NCBI GenBank assembly: GCA_002345705.1
Contig: DDWO01000021.1
Location: 4,435 to 68,434 of the forward strand
Direction: 5' to 3'
DNA: 64,000 nt
From: Acholeplasmataceae bacterium UBA2284
GTDB taxonomy: Bacteria; Bacillota_I; Bacilli_A; Acholeplasmatales; Acholeplasmataceae
Shown: piece by piece, positions 42,883 through 52,114 of the stretch
Position numbering within the stretch: the stretch's first letter is position 1
Layout: each line of letters opens with the position of its first letter
Program-made: the position numbers and the translations under genes
The notes under the pieces: model-generated
Database searches by the model: none
What the model was told of the DNA's origin: nothing
What the model saw: the letters and a program-made list of their open reading frames with translations, nothing else

Positions 42883-43401
42883 TTACTCCTCTACTGAGTT
42901 TGGTTTCTTACTCTTCAGCTTAGGCTTGAGTGGATTGAAGCCTCTTGAAATATCTCTAACTAAAATAAAGATAACAACAAACGCTCCCAATAAACTACCT
43001 ACCATAATATATCCACTACCTAAAATTAAACCGATCATTGCAGTAAACCAAATGGTTGCTGCTGTAGTAATTCCTTTAACAACATGAGATTGGTCCTTAA
43101 TGATTACACCAGCACCAACAAAACCGATACCAGTAATAACTTGAGCGATTACACGTTGTCCCTCTGGATCAATAAGAACTCCTGTTGACTGTAAAAATAT
43201 TTGATGCTCGAACATTAAGCGCTGCATAATTGCTATACCTGCACTACCCATAGCTACTAAAATATGTGATGATAGTCCAGCGGCTTTTCCTACATTTTGT
43301 CTTTCTAGTCCTACAAATGCTGCAACTAAGAAAGTAATCACAAGTGGTAATAAAACTTTTAACAGTATTTCTTGTAAAGATAAGTTAAAATCTAGTATCA
43401 T
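42883..43401 (-). CDS. MgtC/SapB family membrane protein
   Basis: The 172-residue protein has four or five membrane helices and the family signature FVGLERQNVGKAAGL followed by HILVAMGSAG and VITGIGFVGAGVII. MgtC-like proteins are linked to magnesium homeostasis and ATP synthase control in some pathogens; the role here is not known. It starts 35 bases after the TtcA-like gene and ends three bases before mnmE. Confidence 0.88.
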   Translation of the reverse strand: MILDFNLSLQEILLKVLLPLVITFLVAAFVGLERQNVGKAAGLSSHILVAMGSAGIAIMQRLMFEHQIFLQSTGVLIDPEGQRVIAQVITGIGFVGAGVIIKDQSHVVKGITTAATIWFTAMIGLILGSGYIMVGSLLGAFVVIFILVRDISRGFNPLKPKLKSKKPNSVEE

Positions 43402-43436
43402 ATAATTCTCCCTTCTGTTTTGCCAGAGACAAAACC

Positions 43437-44300
43437 CTAAATTTTTTTATTTCTTTCCTTATACATTTGATTAAAATGTGTTTTTTCTGAATCCTTTGTA
43501 TATCCTAATATCATTTCTAAATTCACATTGGTTGCTGCATTAAAAATGTGATCATCAACATTCGGATTATCCTTTTTCATCATTTCAATCATCTGTTTAA
43601 TTTCTCTTCTTTTGGATGATGTTTTTTCTGCAACTACAGTACATCCACAGTTCATGGATTGTATGCCACTATGCTTTAGCCAACGAATGATATCCTTTTC
43701 TTTGACAAACATCATAGGTCTAATTAATTCGATTCCTTCAAAGTTCTCTGCCTGAATTTTAGGAACCATGGTTTGAAATGACCCATTGTAGAAAATAGAC
43801 ATCATGGTTGTTTCAATGACATCATCGAAATGATGTCCTAATGCAAGCTTATTACAGCCAAGCTCTTTTGCTGCGTTATATAAAAATCCTCTTCTCATTC
43901 TTGCACACATGTAACAAGGATTTTCTTTAGCTATTTTACCTACGACACTAAAAACCTCTGAGTTTCTTATCGTTAATGGGATATTTAAGTAATTGGCATT
44001 CGATTCTAGAAGCTTTCGATTGACATCTCTAAATCCAGGGTCCATTGATAGAAAAACAAGCTCAAACGGTATTTTATTATGTCTTTTTAACTCTTGAAAT
44101 AGCTTAGCAAGAATTAATGAATCCTTACCTCCTGATATACCGACTGCAATTTTATCTCCAGGCTGGATTAATTCATATTCATTGATTGCTTGAACAAAAG
44201 GTCTAAAGATATCTTTTTTATAGGTTTTGATTAAGCTTTTTTCAATCTCATCTAGTGGTAATTTGGGTGTTGTAACGGTAATGATTTCACAAGATGACAT
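43437..44300 (-). CDS. TtcA-like tRNA 2-thiolation enzyme
   Basis: The protein (287 residues) is a PP-loop ATPase with GISGGKDSLIL (about residue 56), the CYMCARMRRGFLY cysteine pair (CxxC), GHHFDDVIET and a further NCGC near the C-terminus. This layout fits TtcA, which thiolates C32 with an Fe-S cluster. A related thiolase acting on another position cannot be excluded. It lies three bases after the second DHH gene and belongs to the same operon. Confidence 0.82.
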   Translation of the reverse strand: MSSCEIITVTTPKLPLDEIEKSLIKTYKKDIFRPFVQAINEYELIQPGDKIAVGISGGKDSLILAKLFQELKRHNKIPFELVFLSMDPGFRDVNRKLLESNANYLNIPLTIRNSEVFSVVGKIAKENPCYMCARMRRGFLYNAAKELGCNKLALGHHFDDVIETTMMSIFYNGSFQTMVPKIQAENFEGIELIRPMMFVKEKDIIRWLKHSGIQSMNCGCTVVAEKTSSKRREIKQMIEMMKKDNPNVDDHIFNAATNVNLEMILGYTKDSEKTHFNQMYKERNKKI

Positions 44301-44303
44301 TAT

Positions 44304-45245
44304 TTATGCCTCTTCGTTATACTTTCTGACTACTTCTTCGACATCATTAATAAATTGTGGAAGCTGTTCCCAGCTTTCAAGCTTAGCTCCTGATGCCTTC
44401 GCATGTCCGCCGCCACCATAAACGTTTGCTAGCTTATCAATTGTTGGTCCATTGGATCTTAATCTTATTCTTATTTCATTTGGATATTCAATCATTAATG
44501 CCCAAACTGGATATCCTTGAATTCCACCGATTAGACCTACCATAGATGCTGCTTGCTCATCGGTGACATTATATTTTTCGATAATGTCTCTAGTCATTCT
44601 AATATAGATAAACCCATTGGTTGTAACAAAATTAGAATACACATAGCCCTTTAAGGCAATCATTTCTAAGGATTCTTGGGATAGCTTGCCATCAATATAC
44701 TCAACATCAACACCCTTTTCAATCAGCATACCAGCGAGTTGATGTGTAAGTTTAGAGACTCCACGAAATCTAAATCTTCCTGTATCAGTTACGATACCTG
44801 TATATAGAGCAATCGCTCCATCTAAAGTTAACTTAAGCTCATCTTGAAATTTATAGTAAAAATATGCGATCATTTGTGCACATGAAGGAAATGTTGTGTC
44901 TACCCAACGTAGATCACCATAGTCATCGACTGGAATATGATGATCTATTTTGATTACTTCTTTTCCTAATTTATATCTTGAATCACTTATTCTATCTTCA
45001 ACAGCTGTATCTACAACAATAGATAGTGCATTATCATATGCATCATCTGTTATATTATTCATTTTTCCAATAAAATCTACGAAATCAGAGGTTTCTCCAA
45101 CAACATATACCTTTTTACTTGGAAATGAACTTTCAATAATGTTTTTTAATCCAAACTGTGCTCCATAGCAATCACCATCAGGTCTTTTATGTCCATGAAT
45201 AATGATTACATCATACTCTTTAATTTTATTTAATATTCTTTCCAT
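44304..45245 (-). CDS. DHH/DHHA1 phosphoesterase (second copy)
   Basis: The 313-residue protein has the DHH domain (IIHGHKRPDGDCYGAQ, VVDTA, IDHHIPVDD) and the C-terminal DHHA1 domain ending in GGGGHAKASGA. This is the NrnA/MgpA family, which removes nucleotides from nano-RNAs, pAp or pApA, and in some species c-di-AMP. It overlaps the upstream paralogue by 20 bases. I chose the ATG at 45245 because GAGGG lies nine bases upstream. Confidence 0.85.
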   Translation of the reverse strand: MERILNKIKEYDVIIIHGHKRPDGDCYGAQFGLKNIIESSFPSKKVYVVGETSDFVDFIGKMNNITDDAYDNALSIVVDTAVEDRISDSRYKLGKEVIKIDHHIPVDDYGDLRWVDTTFPSCAQMIAYFYYKFQDELKLTLDGAIALYTGIVTDTGRFRFRGVSKLTHQLAGMLIEKGVDVEYIDGKLSQESLEMIALKGYVYSNFVTTNGFIYIRMTRDIIEKYNVTDEQAASMVGLIGGIQGYPVWALMIEYPNEIRIRLRSNGPTIDKLANVYGGGGHAKASGAKLESWEQLPQFINDVEEVVRKYNEEA

Positions 45246-46185
45246 ATTCTTTTGCCCTCTCATCTAAGTCTTTTAAGACTAAGTCAACTTCTTCCCAATT
45301 TTTTAAGCTTGCTCCACAGGCTAAATTATGTCCACCACCACCATATTTTTTAGCGATATCTACGATGGTAATTCCTCTAGCTCTAAATTCACCAACTATT
45401 AAATTATTTTCGACATCTTCTGTAAAGTTTGCCCATATAGGAACTTCCTTTATTCCCGCCATTTGATTGACCATACCTCTAGAGATTGCTTGAAACTCTA
45501 AACCACTCTTTTGGATAATGTCAGCATCATTCTTTCGATATGCAACATTATGTTTTGTCATCTCAAAGTTAGAGAATAAATTCTTAGTTTGTCTCTTTAA
45601 TAATGTTTCTGTATAAATATAATCATAAAATTCCTGAAATGATGGATTAAATCTTGTAATATAGGATGCAAGCTCAAATGTTTTACTTGCATTATTTAAA
45701 TATAGGAATCTTCCTGTATCGGTAACCATTCCACCATAAAGATAGGTTGCTGCTTCAGGAGATACACGAAGACCAAACTCTTTAATAAAATCAATAATCA
45801 TTTCTGAAGCAGATGCGAATGTTGGATCCTTATAAAATGCAGTAACATTGGTAACATCTGTATCATTTTGGTGGTGATCGATAATAACAACATCACTAGC
45901 TTTTAAATATCTATCATCAGAGATTAATCTCGATACTGAAACATCAGTAATAATAGCGAGTGCATTGATATAATATGCATCTGGTATATCATGCATTTTC
46001 GCTTGATAAACCATTTCATTCATATCCCCCACCACATAAACCTTCTTTTCAGGATAATTCTCCTTAATGGTTAAATATAAACCATATTGGGAACCTATCG
46101 CGTCCATATCGGGTCTTAAATGTCTGTGAATAATGATTTGATCGTAAGAATTTATCATTTCAAAAATTTGTTTTTTTATATTCAT
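45226..46185 (-). CDS. DHH/DHHA1 phosphoesterase (first copy)
   Basis: This 319-residue paralogue of the following gene has IIIHRHLRPDMDAIGSQ, a TDVSVS segment, the DHH motif in VVIIDHHQNDTD and a DHHA1 end YGGGGHNLACGA. The metal-binding segment reads RHLRPDMDAIG here and GHKRPDGDCYG in the second copy, so the two may have different substrates. It opens the operon with the TtcA-like gene, mgtC and mnmE. A cyclic or linear dinucleotide product of CdaA signalling is one plausible substrate. Confidence 0.85.
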   Translation of the reverse strand: MNIKKQIFEMINSYDQIIIHRHLRPDMDAIGSQYGLYLTIKENYPEKKVYVVGDMNEMVYQAKMHDIPDAYYINALAIITDVSVSRLISDDRYLKASDVVIIDHHQNDTDVTNVTAFYKDPTFASASEMIIDFIKEFGLRVSPEAATYLYGGMVTDTGRFLYLNNASKTFELASYITRFNPSFQEFYDYIYTETLLKRQTKNLFSNFEMTKHNVAYRKNDADIIQKSGLEFQAISRGMVNQMAGIKEVPIWANFTEDVENNLIVGEFRARGITIVDIAKKYGGGGHNLACGASLKNWEEVDLVLKDLDERAKEYGKNIK

Positions 46186-46238
46186 ATAGACAAAATTTCC
46201 TTTCTTTATGTATTAGAATAGTATAACATAAGTTGATG

Positions 46239-46260
46239 AAAAAAGCGATTAGACATCGCT
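46239..46260 (-). terminator. Terminator after the 266-residue membrane protein gene
   Basis: AGCGAT and ATCGCT form a stem around a five-base loop, followed on the minus strand by TTTTTT, overlapping the gene's last codons. It separates the nuclease pair from the DHH operon. Confidence 0.8.
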
Positions 46261-47049
46261 CTTTTTATACTTAGATTGCTCTTTGATTAGGATATCTGAA
46301 GGCTTCTTTTTTCCTAGGTATTTCTTTTTAGCAAAGAATACGATATAGGTCGAAAGAATTAATATAACGAGATAAACAATGAGAGAAATCCATAGTGTAC
46401 TCATATATGCATCCATCTCATGTGTGAATGCTGGATAGATATTAAAATCAGTTAATTCTGTTAGGGGTAGAAACTCGTTATCATTATAAAAGGCGACTAA
46501 ACGTTCTTCAATTGTAAAATCTTCTGCTACCAATTCAAAGGTGTCTGTATAAATAGTGTTTTTATATTGGTCAAGAAGAAGGACTTGAGTATAGTTATTT
46601 TCTAGAATGACTTCCTTTGAAATCCCAAACTCTATTTTTTCTTGATTTAATCCCATCATGATATTGAGTGTTCTAAATCTCATAAACTCTATATCTAATT
46701 GATTTGTACCATCAGTAAATCTCAAGTAATATAAGCTACCTAGTAAATCATCTCTTTTTAACATGATGTAAATATAAGTATCTACATCGATTTCATTATT
46801 TTTAATTGATGCATCAGCAATCTCATAAATGGATACAGTATATCCTTGATCACTTGATTCGTATAATGCATTTCTTTGATTATAATCTCTTGCACTACCA
46901 TAGAAAAAGGTATCATCCTCTAATTCTACAGCCTGGGCTCCTTCATTTTCAAAATATTGAATTGTCATTGATCCTCTAGCATAGTCTAAAACAAACCAAA
47001 ATGTAAATACTGCTAGAAGTGCATAAACCACACGTCCAAAAATTCTCAT
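46249..47049 (-). CDS. Membrane protein of unknown function coupled to the nuclease lipoprotein
   Basis: The 266-residue protein has an N-terminal membrane helix (about 6-24), a beta-rich extracytoplasmic domain rich in aromatic and acidic residues (about 28-215), a second helix (about 218-242) and a basic cytoplasmic tail. I do not recognise the family. Its ATG shares a base with the stop of the upstream nuclease lipoprotein (TAATG), so the two are translationally coupled. A receptor or processing partner for that nuclease is possible, inferred only from the coupling. Confidence 0.6.
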   Translation of the reverse strand: MRIFGRVVYALLAVFTFWFVLDYARGSMTIQYFENEGAQAVELEDDTFFYGSARDYNQRNALYESSDQGYTVSIYEIADASIKNNEIDVDTYIYIMLKRDDLLGSLYYLRFTDGTNQLDIEFMRFRTLNIMMGLNQEKIEFGISKEVILENNYTQVLLLDQYKNTIYTDTFELVAEDFTIEERLVAFYNDNEFLPLTELTDFNIYPAFTHEMDAYMSTLWISLIVYLVILILSTYIVFFAKKKYLGKKKPSDILIKEQSKYKKSDV

Positions 47050-48671
47050 TAGCTATGAAGTCCTAAATTGTTATCTTGTGCATATTTTTGAGCATCCTGG
47101 AACCAACGATATAGATAACGGTTATTATAGACGAGTTTGGTATCTGAACTTAAGTAATTCCAAGAAAATCCATTTTTAATTAGAAGATAATTTAACATTT
47201 CTCCATTAACCCACACATATCCCAATGATCTACCATAGGTTTCTGTAGCTCCTAAATAAGGATCAGATTGAACATAGAATGTATTACTTGAATTGCTCAA
47301 ATAGCTTGTAGTAAATGCTTTAGCTTCAAGACCCCATGGATCTACATCTGGATAAGTTTCCGGTGTATCAACACCTAGGAATCTCATACGAGCATTTCCT
47401 TCAAATCCAGGAGAAAAACTTGCTGTGTCACCATCATTAATGCCTGTTACAGTAACTTGAACCATACCAGAAACTGATGTTCCACCCCACATGTTATTAA
47501 GGTAGCTTAAATTAATCTCAAATGTTTCAGGCTTAGCAAATGGATGCGTTCCAAATGGTGTGATATATCCTGGAATATATGCATCCCATTGTGATAGGTT
47601 AAATGTTCTTACACCGTGAGTAACATTTTCATTTCTAATATACATTTCATTCCACATCACAAACAACATATTACCTAAATCATAGATTGTGTCAATAAAT
47701 GTATCATTTTTATATCTTAATTGAACAACATCGTTTCCATCAAATAGAAGGAGACTACTTTCCTGATTCGCTTTATCTTTGAGTGATTGAGTTGACCCGC
47801 GATAAATAAGAACGTGAGTTCCTTGAGATTCTAGTAGACCTGTGAGTTGAATTCTATGAGTGACTTCATAGGACCCATTCATAAATAGGGCGATATGATA
47901 ATCTGCTAAATCAACGGTTGTGTCTAAAGGATTATAGATTTCTATCGCTCTATTGACTCCTTCACCTGATAGATACTTAGAGATGAATAGTGTTTCTGAA
48001 TCATCAGTAAATGAGTTTTTATAAAGATAGACTGTAATAATACCTGTTTCAGGAGCTGGATGACCAATCTCTAGGTTCTTATAGCCTGCAAATAAATCCT
48101 CTTGATATTCATCATTTTCAATATATTCAAATGCATAATTTTGAATAAACTCATATTCTAAAGCGGCTTCAATTTCTCTTTTTAAGAGGTTGGTTAAATC
48201 TGGTAGGATTGATCCGTTCCAAGTGATATAAACCTTGACTTCTTCACCATAAGGAAGTAAATCACCTGCTTCAAAATTGAGGTATCTTGAAAAATCATAA
48301 TCTTCTTTTGCGAAATTAAACTCATATAGAAGATCGAATTCAATTTCAAGACCACTTAAAATAGTAATAACTTCTTCCTCTGTCTTATCAGCAAGTGTTG
48401 GAAGCAGGGTTCCATTATTCGCTATATAAATCATAATAACATCGCTTGAAGTTACCTTTTTACCGACAGAGTAACCTGACTCATAGCGAATAAATTCACC
48501 GTGAGGAACGGTAACATCTAATTCATATAATACTTCATACTCAATATTTAATTCTGCTAATTCTGTGATAGCTTCTTCTTCAGTCATACCTGAAAGATTT
48601 GGAAGTAGGACATCTTTTGAACAAGCTGTTAATAGTAGTATCAACAATACCATGGGGATTAATTTTCTCAT
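47049..48671 (-). CDS. Secreted lipoprotein: PASTA-like repeats, lamin-tail domain, thermonuclease domain
   Basis: The protein (540 residues) has a lipoprotein signal (MVLLILLLTAC). Three PASTA-like repeats follow (about residues 20-225; PNLSGMTEEEAI, PTLADKTEEEVI and PDLTNLLKREIE), then a lamin-tail domain (about 235-350, with AIEIYNPLDTTVDLADYHI). A staphylococcal-nuclease-like domain ends it (about 395-540; DGDTASF, MRFLGVDTPET, GRSLGYVWVNG). The nuclease Arg and acidic positions (RMRFLGVDTPE) look intact. It would be anchored outside the cell and cut DNA or RNA. The ATG at 48671 has AAAGGAG upstream, and an extended -10 precedes it. The frame is open further, but not as a signal peptide. 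Confidence 0.82.
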   Translation of the reverse strand: MRKLIPMVLLILLLTACSKDVLLPNLSGMTEEEAITELAELNIEYEVLYELDVTVPHGEFIRYESGYSVGKKVTSSDVIMIYIANNGTLLPTLADKTEEEVITILSGLEIEFDLLYEFNFAKEDYDFSRYLNFEAGDLLPYGEEVKVYITWNGSILPDLTNLLKREIEAALEYEFIQNYAFEYIENDEYQEDLFAGYKNLEIGHPAPETGIITVYLYKNSFTDDSETLFISKYLSGEGVNRAIEIYNPLDTTVDLADYHIALFMNGSYEVTHRIQLTGLLESQGTHVLIYRGSTQSLKDKANQESSLLLFDGNDVVQLRYKNDTFIDTIYDLGNMLFVMWNEMYIRNENVTHGVRTFNLSQWDAYIPGYITPFGTHPFAKPETFEINLSYLNNMWGGTSVSGMVQVTVTGINDGDTASFSPGFEGNARMRFLGVDTPETYPDVDPWGLEAKAFTTSYLSNSSNTFYVQSDPYLGATETYGRSLGYVWVNGEMLNYLLIKNGFSWNYLSSDTKLVYNNRYLYRWFQDAQKYAQDNNLGLHS

Positions 48672-48754
48672 AGCTTGTCTCCTTTCGTTATTGGCAAGTA
48701 TTATTATATCATATTTGATAAACATTATATAGAATATAATGGCTTTGAACAAAA

Positions 48755-48782
48755 GAAAAAGGGTACACAATGTGCACCCTTC
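48755..48782 (-). terminator. Terminator of the sugar ABC operon
   Basis: On the minus strand AGGGTGCAC and GTGTACCCT pair (one G-U) around a three-base loop, followed by TTTTT. It ends the operon after the 1093-residue lipoprotein gene. Confidence 0.85.
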
Positions 48783-48799
48783 ATTCGAAAATTAATGAA

Positions 48800-51700
48800 T
48801 TAACTATAAATCTTTAAATTGTCAACAGTGATTGCGTATTGTGTATTTGATGTTGAAGTAGCATTTGGAGTATGATATGCAATACGATACTTCGCAGCAA
48901 CTGTAACGTTGAACACAACTTCAGTATAAGCAGTTGAACTTAGTACACTAACAAAGTTTGTAACTTCGCTTGTATTTTGTACAGGTACCCATGCTTCAGT
49001 TGTAGTGTTATAGTATTCAAGTTGAAGTGTATTGTCAGCTAATGCAGTCAAATTATTGAAAGAAGTTCCACTCCATGTTGATACACTCAATTCAATCTTC
49101 TTTAATCCTGTAACAGATGTGAAATCAAATTCAATCCATGCAAGCTTAACAGTAGAGATTGGAGCTAATACAAGGAATGCACCCATATCTGTGTGTGGAG
49201 CAAATGTTGAAACGTTAATTTGAGTTCTGTCTTTAGCTAATACATATTCTGGACCAGTTGTGTTTGTAAATGTAACATTACCAGCAGCATATCCTGTCTT
49301 AGCAACAGGGCCAAAGTCAAATAATTGAACAAGTGTAAATTCTTCTGAAGGAAGACCAATTAGGATTACAAATTCAACAACATATTCAGCTGTACCTACT
49401 GTAACTGTAGCAGTTACTGTTACTGATTCTTGAGAACTTGGAATTGTTACAACGCCATCATTAGTGAATGTAGTTGTATTGCTTGAAACCCAAGCAATTG
49501 TAGATCCGTGTAATCCAGTAGTAGGAAGTGTAATTGTAACAGCTTCTGTAATTGTAGCTGGTAATGATAATTCCTTAGCAGCTAATGCAGCCTTACTCAT
49601 ATCATTTGCAGTAGCATCTACGATAATTGTTGAGTTAGTGAAGTAGAAGAATGGATTATTGTTCCATGCTAACACGTTAGTAATGTCAACGATATCGCCA
49701 ACTTCAAGACTTGCCAATAATGCAGCAGCTTCAGTTGATAATGCTTTTCTTGAATCCCACTTCATGTTAATTGTAGAACCATCAGCTAATCTTTCGAATA
49801 CCACTGAGATGTTTCCAAAGCTTTCAGTTGGGAAGCTCTTCACATACATTTGAGTCATTGTAACGATTTGTCCTTGGAAAGGAAGCATATCATTATTCAT
49901 AGCAACAGCATCAGCATTTACAGCAGCTGGTAATGTAACAACAGCGTCTGTAGCAACGATTGATGTTGGAGAAATTTGTCTTAATCCACTAAATAATGCT
50001 CTAGTACCGACAACTTCTACTTCTTTACCAACGTTAGCTGTTAAAGTAGCAAGCATGTCTGCGTTTGATGTGTAAATTGCAATACCACCAGTAGCATCTT
50101 GGATAAAGAATGTTCTGTAGTACTCAGCAGCAGTTACAACACCCTTAGTCTTGATTTCTGTAGTTAAAGCAACATTGATAACTTCTAGTACTGTACTCAT
50201 TGGAAGTTCTCCAACTTTAATACTGAATACCTTAGTATCTGTAGCATCACCCTTAGTGATTGTTGCAGTTAACTCGACTGTAGTTTGTACACCAGCAACT
50301 GGAGTAACAACACCAGTAGTTGAATTGATTACTGATTCATTATTAGATGCCCAAGTAATTGTAGCACCATGTTGTGCAGCAAGTAAATCAAGTGTAGTAG
50401 CAGAAGTAATTGTAGCTGGTTGAGTTAAACCTGTCTTCACAGCAGCAACTGCATCAGCATCTGTAGCGAAATCAACTGTAATATCAGTACCATCGCCTAG
50501 ATAGATTGCATACCAAATGTTTCTATCAGTTCTCCAACCGTAAAGTAGGATATTGATTGTTACATTTTGTCCATTAAGAGCTTCAACAGCAGCCTTGTTT
50601 GGAGATTGGTAATAAATAACGATTGCAGGTGTGTTATATTCAGTAGCCTTACCACTTGCAAGAGTCTTAATGACTTCAGTGCCAACAAATGTTGTGTCAA
50701 CTAGGAATGTGTTATATCTTCCAAGATCGACAGTTTCTCTTGAGTCAACGACAATCTTACCACTAATTGATAGATAATCGTAAACCATAGGATTAGCAGC
50801 GGATGGAGCTGGTTTAGTTCCAATTGCAGCTGATACTGTAGATTCTGTACCATTTAATGATGCAGGAGTTGCATCAGATGCAACTGCAGTTAATGGTTTA
50901 GCCGCATTGTTTGCTAACTGTGGTGAGTTGAAGTATAAATCATACACACCTTGAATGTCATAAACTGAACCGATTTGAACTGTATTATATAGTGTAGCTG
51001 AATCATAGATATAAAGTGTAGTTGTTCCATCAGTAACGAAGAAACCAACAGTCATCTTACCGATAACAGTAACGCCTTCAAATCTTACATAAGTTCCAAC
51101 TGCTTCATCATAAATATCAGCAATTGAGTCTAATGTAGTAGCTGATTCATAAGCAAATACGTTAAATTGTACTTCTTTTGTTTCAGTTACAGCACCAACA
51201 GTAATTGATGCAGTCATTGTAACTAGTTCATTATCTTCGCCTGATGCAGGTCTAGTGACTGTTCCATCCATAGCAAGGAATTCTGGTTTGTCAGAAGTCC
51301 AAACAACTGTATATGTAGTATCACCAAGTACTTGAGTTGTTGGGAATGTTAACCAAGCTTCAGCACCAGTAACACCGTCATTCGCTGGGAAAGTTGTAAC
51401 TAAAGCTAATGCTTCTTGTAGAGTTTCACTAACTGTCTTAGCAAGAGCTGGAACGAATGCATAGAATACTTGAGTTGTATTTTGTGTTCCAATAGCGATT
51501 GTTGCAGTTAATGTAACTGTTTGATCACCAGTAGAAAATGATGGTCTAACAACTGTACCGTTGGTAGCAACGATTGCTGTGTCACTTGATGCCCAAGTCA
51601 CTGTAGCGCCATCACCAATTGTAGTAACTAATGTTAGGTTAGCCATAACTTCATACTCATCGTCACCGATTGTAGCAGCATAGTTTGTAACAAGTAATGC

Positions 51701-52081
51701 TTTAGCTGCAGCTAATCTTTGAGCAACGGTAACTTCTACTGCTTTAACAAGTACTCTAAATGTCTGAGTGATTGTTTCGCCTTCGATAGTAATTGTTGCA
51801 GTTAATGTAACGAATGTGTCTGCTTCAGGTCTAGTAACAACACCAGCAGCCGTAATGATTGCTGTATTGCTAGAAGCCCAACTAACTGTTGCATCTTCAA
51901 TCGTTGTTACGAGTGTCAGATTTCCAGTTACTTCATAATCTTCATCTGAAATCGTATCAGCGTAGTTTGCAACTAAAGCTTCCTTCGCTTCATCAAGTAA
52001 ATCTGCTGTTGATGTACAAGCGGTTAGAAAGCCAACAAATAATGCTAATAGTACTACGAGTAGTACGCGTGTCTTCTTCAT
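48800..52081 (-). CDS. Large surface lipoprotein with atypical bacterial Ig repeats and OB-fold domains
   Basis: A 1093-residue lipoprotein (signal to about residue 22, LTAC lipobox). It contains about five atypical Ig-like repeats (aBig_2 type) sharing patterns such as VTWASSDTAIV and ITWASNNESVI: three near the N-terminus (about 27-308), one in the middle (about 545-625) and one late (about 830-910). Between them are two OB-fold-like domains (about 312-400 and 630-725; GVTVIGKMTVGFFV, GVVTAAEYYRTFFIQD) of the kind found in secreted nucleases such as YhcR. A C-terminal beta-sandwich (about 915-1093) follows. No catalytic domain is visible. It is the last gene of the sugar ABC operon, 33 bases after the SBP gene with an AGGAGG site. 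Confidence 0.75.
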   Translation of the reverse strand: MKKTRVLLVVLLALFVGFLTACTSTADLLDEAKEALVANYADTISDEDYEVTGNLTLVTTIEDATVSWASSNTAIITAAGVVTRPEADTFVTLTATITIEGETITQTFRVLVKAVEVTVAQRLAAAKALLVTNYAATIGDDEYEVMANLTLVTTIGDGATVTWASSDTAIVATNGTVVRPSFSTGDQTVTLTATIAIGTQNTTQVFYAFVPALAKTVSETLQEALALVTTFPANDGVTGAEAWLTFPTTQVLGDTTYTVVWTSDKPEFLAMDGTVTRPASGEDNELVTMTASITVGAVTETKEVQFNVFAYESATTLDSIADIYDEAVGTYVRFEGVTVIGKMTVGFFVTDGTTTLYIYDSATLYNTVQIGSVYDIQGVYDLYFNSPQLANNAAKPLTAVASDATPASLNGTESTVSAAIGTKPAPSAANPMVYDYLSISGKIVVDSRETVDLGRYNTFLVDTTFVGTEVIKTLASGKATEYNTPAIVIYYQSPNKAAVEALNGQNVTINILLYGWRTDRNIWYAIYLGDGTDITVDFATDADAVAAVKTGLTQPATITSATTLDLLAAQHGATITWASNNESVINSTTGVVTPVAGVQTTVELTATITKGDATDTKVFSIKVGELPMSTVLEVINVALTTEIKTKGVVTAAEYYRTFFIQDATGGIAIYTSNADMLATLTANVGKEVEVVGTRALFSGLRQISPTSIVATDAVVTLPAAVNADAVAMNNDMLPFQGQIVTMTQMYVKSFPTESFGNISVVFERLADGSTINMKWDSRKALSTEAAALLASLEVGDIVDITNVLAWNNNPFFYFTNSTIIVDATANDMSKAALAAKELSLPATITEAVTITLPTTGLHGSTIAWVSSNTTTFTNDGVVTIPSSQESVTVTATVTVGTAEYVVEFVILIGLPSEEFTLVQLFDFGPVAKTGYAAGNVTFTNTTGPEYVLAKDRTQINVSTFAPHTDMGAFLVLAPISTVKLAWIEFDFTSVTGLKKIELSVSTWSGTSFNNLTALADNTLQLEYYNTTTEAWVPVQNTSEVTNFVSVLSSTAYTEVVFNVTVAAKYRIAYHTPNATSTSNTQYAITVDNLKIYS

Positions 52082-52114
52082 TTAAATCCTCCTATTATAT
52101 TTATATTTAAGAAC

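Noticed and set aside
48800..52081. DNA-level tandem repeat or phase-variable array in the large lipoprotein
   Set aside because: The Ig-like repeats are similar as protein patterns only. The nucleotide sequence of the units has diverged and no short identical repeats are seen.
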